From Sitta carolinensis (lineage: Eukaryota > Chordata > Aves > Passeriformes > Sittidae), in contig CM063292.1 in the NCBI GenBank assembly GCA_032173965.1, positions 293,001-357,000 on the forward strand: a stretch of DNA of 64,000 bases. Reading direction: 5' to 3'. Below, piece after piece: positions 35,301 to 44,445 of the stretch. Position 1 is the stretch's first letter. Each line of letters begins with the position of its first letter. Position numbers and translations under genes: made by a program. The notes under the pieces were generated by a model that searched no databases, was not told where the DNA came from, and saw only the letters and a list, made by a program, of their open reading frames with translations.

Positions 35301-36185
35301 CCCTCTCCTGATCCCACATGCCATGGAAAAGCCTTAGAAACACAACCTGAAGGATGCATGAGCATCCAGTAAAATAGATTTGTACATAATTAAGCCTTTT
35401 CTGCTTTATGAAAAGCCTTTTTCTTCATAAGGAAAATATAGCCTAGCTAATAGGAATCAGACCTGTCCACAGGGAAAAAAAAAAAAAAAAAAAAAGGGGG
35501 ACAAATATTACAATGGCTGTAGAAAATCCTGCATATCTCCAGATTAGGAACAATAGGACAATTCAGCATCAGGCACTGCTGAATTTTCTAATCAGATAAA
35601 ACCTTAAGCAGTAGTTACATCATTGCAATTCGTTCATTTAGTAGCAGGAAGGTGAAACTTGGGATATGTTTGCTCAGAAAAAAGAAGTTTTATTTTTCCT
35701 TTTTATGACAACTTTAAAGAATTGTCTTTTTTCCTAAACTCCTCAATCTACATAATACAAATAAGTAACTCTATATACTTGCATATATATTATTATATAG
35801 AAGGTATCCTATTGCTTTCTATATTGTATGTATTGCACATTATTCTATTGCAGAACCTTCTATTGAGTAATTTTTTATATCACAGCATTGTCTGCTCCTG
35901 TGCTGTTTAGGATTAGCACTGCAAATATTCCAAAAGCCAAGCTGAAGTTGTTAGTGAGAGTACAATGTCCGTACACTTGGTTTATAAACAAATGTTAATA
36001 AACTGAACACATCAATGAAGCATTAATTGCTCACCTCACTCTGAACAGAATCACACACTCGATCCTGCAGCCAGGAACAGTTCAATCCCTGGATTTGGAT
36101 GTCTCAGGTCTAAATGCTCATCTGTTTTTTGAGAACACAACAGAATGTTAACTGGGCTTCAGAACTCCAGTTTTTGTCTGTACTA
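32313..36185. other. no recognised gene; two poly-A tracts
   Basis: About 3.9 kb without a supportable gene. Poly-A runs lie at about 34425-34450 and 35475-35495 (21 A), the latter with no retrocopy body attached. The 35.7-35.9 kb part is strongly AT-rich (TATATATTATTATATAG). Confidence 0.55.
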
Positions 36186-36212
36186 TGATTAGACATTAGT
36201 GGTGTCTAATCA
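36186..36212. repeat. perfect 10-bp inverted repeat, 7-nt loop
   Basis: TGATTAGACA (36186-36195) and TGTCTAATCA (36203-36212) are exact reverse complements separated by TTAGTGG. Each arm holds a TAATC/GATTA core and a TGTC half-site. It may be a paired binding site for a homeodomain protein or a small cruciform. Confidence 0.75.
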
Positions 36213-37299
36213 CTGTACTACTGTTAATACTTCCAAAGACTGGGAGCATCCCGAACCTGGGGACAAGGGGATGTCAGGAGTCAGGGGCCTCCTGTCCAAG
36301 CCTCCAAACAGACTTTCCCCCTCTCTTGCAGGCAACTGTCCCCACGTCTGGTCCAAGGGTTTGGTTGCTCTCTGCAGAACCACCTCCCACTCCTGAGTAT
36401 AGCTTCTAGACATTTCTGCAATGTGTTTCAAGGCAGTTTTTACTGCTCTGTAAAACCCTGGTTCAAGAAGCATCTCACATTCACAGTGGCTGGGGGATGC
36501 TGACTCAGAGAAAACCAGTTGTGTTTGCCACAATTTAATCCTGTAGGGAGAATACTGCTTGGCCTAAATATTATTTTTATATATATTAAATGTATTATTT
36601 TACATATATAGTTAAATACCACTTGATGTAATTCTTTCTCAAAATGCAGAACACATAACTCTATGTGCTGTTCCTTAAAGAAATGGACTCCTAAAGCAAA
36701 GTTCCACATCAGTAACATCTATGAGCCTGTATCCACACTACAAAACTGAGGCCTCAAACCTCCATCACCGTGTCCTTTTCCTGACTGTCTCAGCCCACCA
36801 AACCCACATATTCTGGTGCTTCCTGGTGCCAGCGAGACCTGCCACCCGCAGTGCCAGAGCACAGCTGAGCTCCGGTGGCAGCCTTTGTTCCTGGTTGCTT
36901 GGAATTCCTCAGCCCAAGTGAGATGACCCCGGGTTTTTGTACTTCATTTCACAGAGCCTTCCCCTACCTCCCATTCTGCAGCCTGCAATGATTGCTTTTC
37001 ACACACTTCCTTCCTCCCTTGGGGAAGAACAAGAGGTAGAATGTTTAAAAGAGACAGACTGGTCACACCGCGCCCTGATGAGAGTTTGGTTGTGGCATTT
37101 CTGCTCCCTGTCTAACCAACATCGAAGACCTCTAGAAGTTTCCTTTTTTAATCATCCCAGATCAGCTTGTTTTTCAGCCCAGCTAGTTGAGACGCCCTCG
37201 TCCAGAGGATGTCAGTAGGGCAACGTGCTGGTTTTCACCCAGAGAGCAGAGCCCGTGATAAATAACACTCAGAGCTCTGCGAGGATGAGTGTCCTCTAC
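36213..37299. other. no recognised gene
   Basis: Short ORFs only. An AT-rich run at 36565-36610 (TTTTTATATATATTAAATG) is low-complexity. Confidence 0.5.
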
Positions 37300-37480
37300 A
37301 GCTCACAGCCCACAGGCTTCATTATTGCATCGCCCATAATTCAATTCACCCTTCCTAAAAGGTCTCTTGCTGCACCCAACCCCCACCTCTGAAAACACGT
37401 CCCACTAATAATTCCCGATTAATGCCGTCAATTACCAACTCTCCCCCAGCCCCTCTCCATTCCCTGATTGGGTTGGAATG
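37300..37480. promoter_or_regulatory. enhancer-like block
   Basis: Non-repetitive sequence contains ATTATTGCATCGCCCATAAT, TCAATTCACCC, CCCACTAATAATTCCCG and ATTAATGCCGTCAATTACC. Homeodomain cores are mixed with isolated CpGs, as in the 18-20 and 29 kb blocks. An enhancer role is inferred. Confidence 0.35.
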
Positions 37481-37744
37481 GAAGGGAAGCAGCATCTAAC
37501 CGGGGAGGAATAGAAGTAGGGTAAAATAGCAATAAAAAGTAATTACATAAAAATGCTAAACATATTACATCTGTTAGTTTGCTGAGCCCAGTGGGCTTGA
37601 CAATTCCAGATTTTTGCCTTTGTCCGTGCTCAGACAGACAAGAATAAGAGAAACCGGGAAAGGATCTTTCAATAAGATTATTAAATCAGTGCATGAAAAA
37701 TAAGTCGTCATTACATTGCAAAAAGGGAGAGAGAAACTCGCTGA

Positions 37745-38010
37745 AATGTCTTTCTGCAGCTTTGCCTTTGTGATCTGCAAGGTGCTGTGCTCCTGCTTAC
37801 ACTCTGTTGCCCTGGCAACATACTCCTGTAAAATAAAGATTATTAAAGCGCATATGATTATTTGGCCGCACAGTGAATGAGGCAGCCGCTTCTGAAATTC
37901 CTTATCAGAGAAATTCAATTTTAGGCCAAATTGTGTTTTCACTGCCTCTCAGCTTCTCCCTCCCCCCTGCAATACCAATAAAACCATCATCTCCCCAGCT
38001 GTACATGATA
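37745..38010. promoter_or_regulatory. enhancer-like block with perfect RFX X-box
   Basis: GTTGCCCTGGCAAC at 37806-37819 is a perfect X-box: two inverted GTTGCC half-sites with a 2-bp spacer, the consensus bound by RFX factors. Around it are AAAGATTATTAAAGCGC, ATGATTATTTGGCCGC and CAATACCAATAAAACC. The minus strand also shows an acceptor (CTTTATTTTACAG at about 37832) followed by a coil-like reading starting EYVARATECKQEHST and a donor-like GTAAGCAG, so a small exon is an alternative reading. The X-box is the firmer observation. Confidence 0.5.
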
Positions 38011-38492
38011 TTTTGTCACTAACTCTTTCACGCCTTTCCTTTTCCATTCCAGGTTTTATTTTTACTCTGTCAAAGGAGAATGCGCTCCCCAATTTGTAGG
38101 CTTTTATACCTTACAGGGTTTTTTTCTGGCAGCTTCAGCCTTTTCTCCCCGGCAGCAGCCAGCAGCCTCCTCACCCACGGTGGCAGCAGGAAGGGACTTT
38201 CCCCTCCGGGCCGGGGCCAGAGCCCAGCGGGAAGCCCTGGAAGGTGGGGGATGAGCAGGAGGGGTCACAACACACAACTCCCCTTCGCACCGCGTACGGG
38301 CTCAGCTGCTCTACGGCTTCCGTGGCCTCTGCTCGCAGCCGGGGAGCTGCTGCCCAGCCCGCGGGGGTCCCGACCAGGTGTTTAAGGTGCTGTGACCGGG
38401 GTCACAGCTGCCCCGGCCCGGCCGAGGCGAAAGAGCGGGGCAGCTCTGAGCCCCGCGCACGTCCCGGCCCTGCCCGCACCGGGAGCCGGGGG

Positions 38493-39042
38493 GACACGCG
38501 GGGCCAGAGCCGGTGGGACACGCGGGGCCAGAGCCGGGGGGACACGCGGGGCCCGAGCCGGGGGGACACGCGGGGCCAGAGCCGGTGGGACACGCGGGGC
38601 CAGAGCCGGGGGGACACGCGGGTCCAGAGCCGGGGGGATACGCGGGTCCAGAGCCGGGGGGACACGCGGGGCCAGAGCCGGGGGGACGCGGGGCCAGAGC
38701 CGGGGGGATACGCGGGGCCAGAGCCGGGGGGACACGCGGGGCCAGAGCCGGGGGGATACGCGGGGCCAGAGCCGGGGGGACACGCGGGGCCAGAGCCGGG
38801 GGGACACGCGGGGCCAGAGCCGGGGGGATACGCGGGGCCAGAGCCGGAGTGACACGCGGGGTCAGAGCCGGGGGGACACGCGGGGCCAGAGCCGGGGGGA
38901 CACGCGGGGCCAGAGCCGGAGTGACACGCGGGGTCAGAGCCGGGGGGACACGCGGGGCCAGAGCCGGGGGGACACGCGGGGCCAGAGCCGGGGGGACACG
39001 CGGGGCCAGAGCCGGGGGGACACGCGGGGCCAGAGCCCGCCC
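38493..39042. repeat. 24-bp GC-rich minisatellite, 23 tandem copies
   Basis: The unit is GACACGCGGGGCCAGAG followed by CCGGGGG. Copies start every 24 bp from 38493 to 39019. One copy (38685) has lost 2 bp. Variants show history: GATACG in copies starting 38637, 38707, 38755 and 38827; GGAGT ends in copies 38827 and 38899; GTCAGAG in copies 38851 and 38923. The order of variants makes 38827-38898 and 38899-38970 near duplicates, a 72-bp higher-order repeat. G-runs in each unit give strong G-quadruplex potential. Copy number is probably variable. Confidence 0.97.
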
Positions 39043-39079
39043 CGGTCGGTGCCGCGGGTGCCGGTGCGGGGGTCCCCGG

Positions 39080-39099
39080 GCGCGCCAGGGGGCGCTGCA
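39080..39099 (+). promoter_or_regulatory. strong CTCF-type motif
   Basis: GCGCGCCAGGGGGCGCTGCA contains the core CCAGGGGGCGC of the vertebrate CTCF consensus (CCASYAGRKGGCRS type). It sits in the only unique stretch between two tandem arrays. Occupancy, insulator or loop-anchor function are inferred. Confidence 0.55.
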
Positions 39100-39181
39100 G
39101 CCCCGCCGCCGCAGGGCGGGCCCGGAGCGCGGGGGAGCCCGGCCGGGGGGGGAGGCGGGGACAGCCCGGGGGACGGACGGA

Positions 39182-39237
<56 letters not shown>
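39182..39237. repeat. (CAGC)14 microsatellite
   Basis: Fourteen uninterrupted CAGC units, 56 bp, directly follow GGACGGACGGA. Confidence 0.97.
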
Positions 39238-39238
<1 letters not shown>

Positions 39239-39247
39239 CCGGGGGCA

Positions 39248-39672
39248 CGGACAGACAGACAGACGGACAGACAGACAGCCCCGGGAGGACAGACAGACAG
39301 ACAGCCCCGGGGGGACGGACAGACAGACAGCCCGGGGGCACGGACAGAAAGACAGACGGACAGACAGACATCCCCGGGAGGACAGACAGCCAGCCAGCCA
39401 GCCAGACAGACAGACAGCCAGCCCGCCCCGGGGGCACGGACAGACAGACAGACGGACAGACAGACAGCCCCGGGGGGACGGACAGACAGACGGACAGACA
39501 GACAGCCCCGGGGGGACGGACAGACAGACAGACGGACAGACAGCCAGCCAGCCAGCCCCGGGGGGACGGATAGACAGTCCCGGGAGGACAGACAGCCAGC
39601 CAGCCCCGGGGGGACAGACAGACAGACAGACAGCCCCGGGAGGACAGACAGACAGACAGCCCCGGGAGGACA
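39248..39672. repeat. (GACA/GACG)n array with CCCCGGGG spacers
   Basis: Blocks of GACAGACAGACGGACAGACA alternate with AGCCCCGGGGGG or CCCCGGGAGG spacers in roughly a dozen irregular higher-order units, with two CAGC-rich inserts. This looks like a compound satellite grown by unequal exchange. Confidence 0.93.
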
Positions 39673-39800
39673 GCTCCTGGGGGAGGGCACCCCCAGTGCA
39701 GGGTCACCTACACGGGGGCACGGCCGTGGCCAGAGCAGGGCTGGATCTGCTCCTGCCCGGCCCAGCCCGGGCAGTGGCCCCTGCACAGTCCGGTGGTCTT

Positions 39801-40234
39801 TAGTGGCTCTTGTCGCCCCCCTACTGTTTAATTAAAAAAACAACGTCCCAGTTTCAGCAGTCAGGCCCAGCTGGCATCGGGTCCCAAGTGTCCCCTTGCC
39901 CGCCTCCTGGACACTGGGCTGAGGCCCGAATTGAGTTCACCAGGCACAGGAGATTCTGCTTCTTCAGGTAGCGTTAAAAAACTACACTGACTGCAGAAAG
40001 GAAATGAAATTGCTTCTTTTAATATTAAGCTTGTAATTGTTCCTATTTTTCTTCAATATTTGATGACAGTGAACCAAAGCGACTGACAGCCTTTGTGCAA
40101 CTCTTAGAGGGCGACCGCAGTGCGGCGAGGAGGAGCGAAGATTTCTGAAGGCAGAATGGTGAAGATGAAAGTGAGCCTCAGAACTAACGTGTGCTTTATT
40201 TTTTAAAGATGGAACACAGAGGAGGCACAATTAC
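39801..40234. other. no recognised gene
   Basis: Return to ordinary composition after the island. A short CpG-bearing piece (GAGGGCGACCGCAGTGCGGC near 40110) is the only notable segment. Confidence 0.5.
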
Positions 40235-40400
40235 CCCAGATTTAGAAGATCTTAGTTCAAGCCCTGACCTACCGAAGCTTCCCATACCTCAGCTTCTCCT
40301 CCCTATCTTAAAACCAGGTAATAGCTGTTGCCTACCTGGCAGATAATTGCAAGGATAAATATCTCAGAGGCTGGTTGGTGCAACAGAAAAAATGCCTAAT
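40235..40400 (+). mobile_element. MIR-like (core) SINE, sense
   Basis: In order it shows TAGTTCAAGCCCTGACC (B-box region), ATACCTCAGCTTCTCCTC, CTTAAAACCAGGTAATAGCT, TTGCCTACCTGGCAG and AATTGCAAGGATAAATATCT. These parallel MIR words GGTTCGAATCC, GCCTCAGTTTCCTCATC, TAAAATGGGGATAATAG, TACCTACCTCA and TTGTGAGGATTAAAT. The match is diverged but collinear over about 130 bp. The apparent exon (acceptor plus donor) on the minus strand here is explained by the SINE. Confidence 0.65.
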
Positions 40401-41269
40401 ATTGGCCACACAAGGTACTCCAGATCTGGCCTCTAGTTTGGTTATAGTCAGCAGAAGAAAACTATGACTAATAACAGGAACAGAATCGTAAAGGGAACTG
40501 AAAGGGGATAAGGGATTGTAACAGAAATAAGTTCATCAAGGTAACACCTGGATAATTTCCTTTTTATTGGGGTGGGGAGTGATCATCCACTATCCCCTTA
40601 ATAAACACAGATATATTGCAGGAAAACCAAAACCAACAAAGCAACAGTCGAGTTGCTAGACAGGTTCAGAAAAGCCTCACAGACAGCATCATTCCCTGTA
40701 CAAACCAGGGCAGCTTCCTGGGCTCATTAGAGAAGTCTAAGTGGTTCCTGAACTCTGTCCTCCCTAGCCAATCCCCCTGTGTTATCTCTTATGACCATTT
40801 CCTGAACTAAAACATCATTTTGGTTACTGAGATCACTTTTGGAGGGTGGTAGAAGCCTCGGTTTCCTCTACAAGAACAAAACAGCTCAGTTACAATCAAT
40901 GGTGATTTTGGACAGCCCCAAATAGACCAAGTTCTTGTCCTTTAGGACGTAAAATACACAAAAGTCCCAGTTACCAGGCATTAATGATTTTAAATAGCTC
41001 CTACAAATGGGAAAAAAAAGCTTAAGGATGGTTACACCGATCAGAGCAAAGGTCCACACGTTTTTTTGGTGCTAGATTATATGTCTGGGAGCTCCTCTGT
41101 CTCACCTGGAACAAATTACATCAGCAGTCATAGTTTCTAGGAGCAAGAAAATCTACAGACTGAGGAACCCATAGCAAGGAAGTAAGAGAATCTAAAGGAT
41201 TTTGGGAAAAGGGACAAGCAACTGACTATAAATACTCTGAGTGCCTTTGTTTCTGGTGGCCGTGTTTTT
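40401..41269. other. no recognised gene
   Basis: Unique AT-rich sequence; nothing recognised. Confidence 0.5.
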
Positions 41270-41660
41270 AAAAGGACACAGGAAAATTGGAGACAGTGCA
41301 GAGTCATAAAAATTATTTGAGAACTGGAACAGCTGCCTGAGAATGAGACACTTAAGGACCTCGATCTGTTTAGTTTATTAAAAAGATCAAGAGATGGTTT
41401 GATTACGATGTATAAGTACCTTCAAAGAGAGAAAATACCAGGTCCTAGAGGGCTCTTTAATCCAGCCAAGAAAGGCATAACAAGAACCAATTGCTGGAAG
41501 CTGAAGCCAGACCAGCTTAAATTGGAAATCAGGCACAGTTTTATAGTGAGAATGATTAGACATTAAAAACCCTGCCCTATCAAAGGAAGGAGGATTTTTC
41601 ATCTTTTAATATCTCCAAATCAAGACAGGATGCCTTTCAGTAAAGCTCGAGTTTAAAAAA
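41270..41660 (+). mobile_element. ancient CR1-group LINE 3' region, sense
   Basis: Collinear similarity to old amniote CR1 3' regions: GACCTCGATCTGTTTAGTTT, ATTAAAAAGATCAAGAG, GGTTTGATTACGATGTATAA, GTACCTTCAAAGAGAG, GGGCTCTTTAATCCAGCC, AAAGGCATAACAAGAACCAA, TGGCTGGAAGCTGAA-like TTGCTGGAAGCTGAAGCC, AAATTGGAAATCAGGC and ATCAAGACAGGATGCCTTTC. In turtles and crocodilians the same words occur in CR1. High divergence suggests insertion well before modern birds. Confidence 0.8.
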
Positions 41661-43436
41661 AGGCTCAATGCAAGGGTAATTGAGCAATATTTAATGACTT
41701 ATCATAGGCAAGGAAAGCTCTAACATCTTAATTTGGAATGACAGCTCAAAGTTTGGCAGCACGTATTTTTGGCAAACAGGTATGCTGCCTGCACTGTGTG
41801 ACAGAAACTGCCGAGACCTGACTGTTTTGTCTCAGAGAAAGATCAGATGGCAGGTGCCAATCAGAGATCTGGTAATGTAAAATCTCACACTGTTTTTCCA
41901 TAGTCGGCACATTTGACATCCTGCAAAGGCCTCCCCTGGGCAGAGCCATGGCTGTGGCACTATGAATGAGTCTGCTGAAGCCCTGGGCCACTGTAAATTA
42001 ATGTTCTGAATGATCAGACTGTGGCTGCAGCTACCAGCTACAGCTGAAAATGGGACACCAGCCCATGAGCAGAACCAGCTGCATTTATGCCTCTTCTGGG
42101 GATGGATGTTCCAGGAATGTCCCAACTAGGCCTGGGTGCTCCATGAGAGCAGATGGGTACAGAGAACCAGGCTGGACCCAACAGAGACATAGGAACCAGG
42201 CAGAGAAGGCAGGATAGATGATGCCATTTGACTACACAGCAGTTGTGGATTTACACAAGGCTAAAATACACCCCAGTGTACATGAGAAAGAGTTCAAGCA
42301 CCTACTCGACAACACGAGGAGGCACAGACCATCCCAGCAGCATTGCCCAGGGTTTTTTCATTACTTTTCATTACTTTTTGTCATATTCCCTCTTCAAAGT
42401 TATCATCAGTCTTTAGGATTCTCTTTGTGGAAGATTTTTGTGCCACGACCATCATCCTCATGCTTCTCTGATCATCTAGATCAGCTCCAAATTTATTTGA
42501 TTGTGCCCCGATCGGTAAAAAAAAAGTGTGCACATAAGTGCATAGATGCATGTATGTGCATCTATCTATAAATTATCTTCATGTACTACTGTATTATATA
42601 CTTTATAAAGCATACACAAAAATAGGCATTAACAAAGGATAAGAATGAAATAAACACTATTTTAAATTTTAAAAATTTATTACTGCAAAAAATATTTTCT
42701 TTCCATGCCCAAATAGATAGTCTTGTACATCCCACCATGGAGACCACTGATCTAGATCCACAAGTCACCTTTCAAAAATGACCAACCCTCTAAATTCTTC
42801 TAAACAATTCTGGCAGGTGCCTCAGATTCCCTGAAGGGAAAGTGGTAAATTACTGAAGGCTGAGCCTTGGTGATATGACACGAGGGAACCGCCAACTTTG
42901 GCATTTGTAAGGATTTAAAATGGGGCAGAAGCTGACCAGCCATTACCATGCAGAAGGGTTCCAGGAGCTGAACAGTGCAGCCATGATCTCAGGTAAGAAT
43001 CTAAACAAAACCCACGGTCACAACAGGAGTGCTGACCCCAAACCCTGTGGTGAAGCCAATTGTGGAGAGAGGCTCAATAAACTCTGAATTCTTTAGTGCT
43101 GAGCGTGACAGAAGATGTGGAGCAGTGCCAGAGGAACACTTGGTGCTGGATGCCAGGGCAGCCGCCTGCCTCTGCCTGGCTCCCGAGAGCAAGCTGCTGA
43201 AGGTGAAAACAAGTGGGACCCCTTCCAAGGCTATCACTTAGGCTTATCACCCGATGAGAGCCAGAGTTCTCTGGCATGGTGTCAGGCAACCAGAATCAAC
43301 ACTCCTGAGCTTCTGAAGTGAGCCCTGGAGGTGGGGAGCCCTCTGGGCAGGTACCTGGGAGACAGACAGTAGAGTAAGGTCAAAATATTCTGTCCCCAGG
43401 GTTCTGTGGAACCCTCTGGTTCTAGGAACACTCTGT
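41661..43436. other. no recognised gene
   Basis: AT-rich at 42540-42700 and otherwise ordinary. ORFs up to 117 codons lack domains. Confidence 0.5.
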
Positions 43437-43465
43437 GTAACATGCTCAGTGAAGGAGCATGTTAC
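43437..43465. repeat. perfect 11-bp hairpin, 7-nt loop
   Basis: GTAACATGCTC (43437-43447) and GAGCATGTTAC (43455-43465) are exact reverse complements separated by AGTGAAG. A perfect 11-bp stem with a short loop is uncommon in unique DNA. Confidence 0.85.
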
Positions 43466-43954
43466 TAATAGACTCTTTGCTACAAGATTCATATGGAGCT
43501 TCAGCTGAGAGAAGCCAAGGCATGACCAAGGCACACTTGCTCTGCGATTACCCACCTGCATCACACACAAGGACAGAACCTGCATCTCTGACATCGAGAG
43601 AGAACTTTGAAATACATCTGTGTAATGCCACAGTCTCACAAGTCTGCAATATTTGCTGGGCACGTGACAATTTGCCTTTCAGGGCTGAAGTGTTCTACAC
43701 CTTCTAATCCAATTTGGGTTGACTCAGTCAATGGACTTTTCATAATTTCCTTCATATTCCCATCATGATGGGTCTCATAAATCTTGCTAATGGAGGATAT
43801 TACCTGATATCTGAGAAACATTTTCCTTCTTGCATTATGATCAAAATACATTTCATTTGCATTCCTTAGGCCCTGTCCTAGGCAATTCTCCTCCGTGGTT
43901 TCTGTTTATGCTCTTCATATGCTTGTGGACAAGTACAACACTCTTCATTTATTT

Positions 43955-44105
43955 TGTCAAGTTAAACACATCTAATTCTTTTCATATTTCTTCATAAATC
44001 ATCGCTTCCAGCTCTTTAAACAGTTTTATAAAGAAAAGTTATTTTAGAAATGGTGTTGCCTGGGATCCACATTTACTAATCTCCCAGCGATTGTTCCATC
44101 ATTTT
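43955..44105 (-). mobile_element. ancient CR1-group LINE fragment, antisense
   Basis: GTTAAACACATCTAATTC, TTTCATATTTCTTCATAAATC and ATCGCTTCCAGCTCTTTAAAC are collinear with the antisense of old CR1 (CATCTAATCTTTTTCA, TTTCCTCATAAGTCAT, TTCCAGCCCTTTAATCATTTT). It lies in the opposite orientation to the copy at 41.3 kb. Confidence 0.55.
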
Positions 44106-44114
44106 TCTAATTGC

Positions 44115-44445
44115 CTGTGCCTGGCACTAAGTCAAGCACAGTGCTTGGCACATTTATTTTTTTTTTTTTAGTCTGGGTCCTCCACCAAGCAGCATGGGGA
44201 AAATCGTAGGCTTGTAGTGTCAGCCTTGCATGTTTTCACATCACTCAGCTTATTCTGAATTCATTTTTGCCATCTTGCATGCAGAAATTAATACAAAAAT
44301 TATTGAGAGGTTTACATCCAATTTGATGTAATTCTGCAACACTGTCACTGTCACTCTTCTCAAATACAATATAATCGTGATCAGAACGTACTGATAAAAA
44401 TCTTCTATTTATTTTAGGCACCTACTATGTATTAGATGTTTAAAA
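44115..44445. mobile_element. possible MIR/L2-type tails
   Basis: GCACAGTGCTTGGCACATTT at about 44137-44156 and TTAGGCACCTACTATGT at about 44414-44430 resemble AGTGCCTGGCACATA and GAGCACCTACTATGTGCCAG of MIR/L2 3' ends. Each match is short, so the assignment is tentative. Confidence 0.35.

Larger units (their letters stand above)
38130..39800. promoter_or_regulatory. large CpG-rich island built mostly of tandem arrays
   Basis: CpG and GC content rise abruptly near 38130 and fall after about 39760. The interior is dominated by three kinds of tandem repeat, listed separately, with short unique CpG-rich segments at each end and at 39043-39180. Very long ORFs (491, 440 and 393 codons, both strands) exist only because the 24-bp unit is a multiple of three and lacks stops. 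I do not regard them as genes. Unique flanks could hold a promoter, but no initiator or exon is evident. Confidence 0.65.

Noticed and set aside
36030..36080. Minus-strand 30-bp exon (GATCGAGTGTG..GAGTGAG then GTGAGC)
   Set aside because: The acceptor tract is weak and there is no independent support. Pairs of this quality are expected by chance in 64 kb.
38311..39835. Very long ORFs (491 aa minus, 440 and 393 aa plus) of Arg/Gly/Pro or Cys/Leu/Ser repeats
   Set aside because: They follow the 24-bp and 4-bp tandem repeats in all frames of both strands, with no conserved domain, splice sites or initiation context. Repeat arithmetic explains their openness.
40330..40385. Minus-strand 35-bp exon between CAACCAG and GTAGGCAAC
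   Set aside because: It falls wholly inside the MIR-like SINE whose core normally contains these words.
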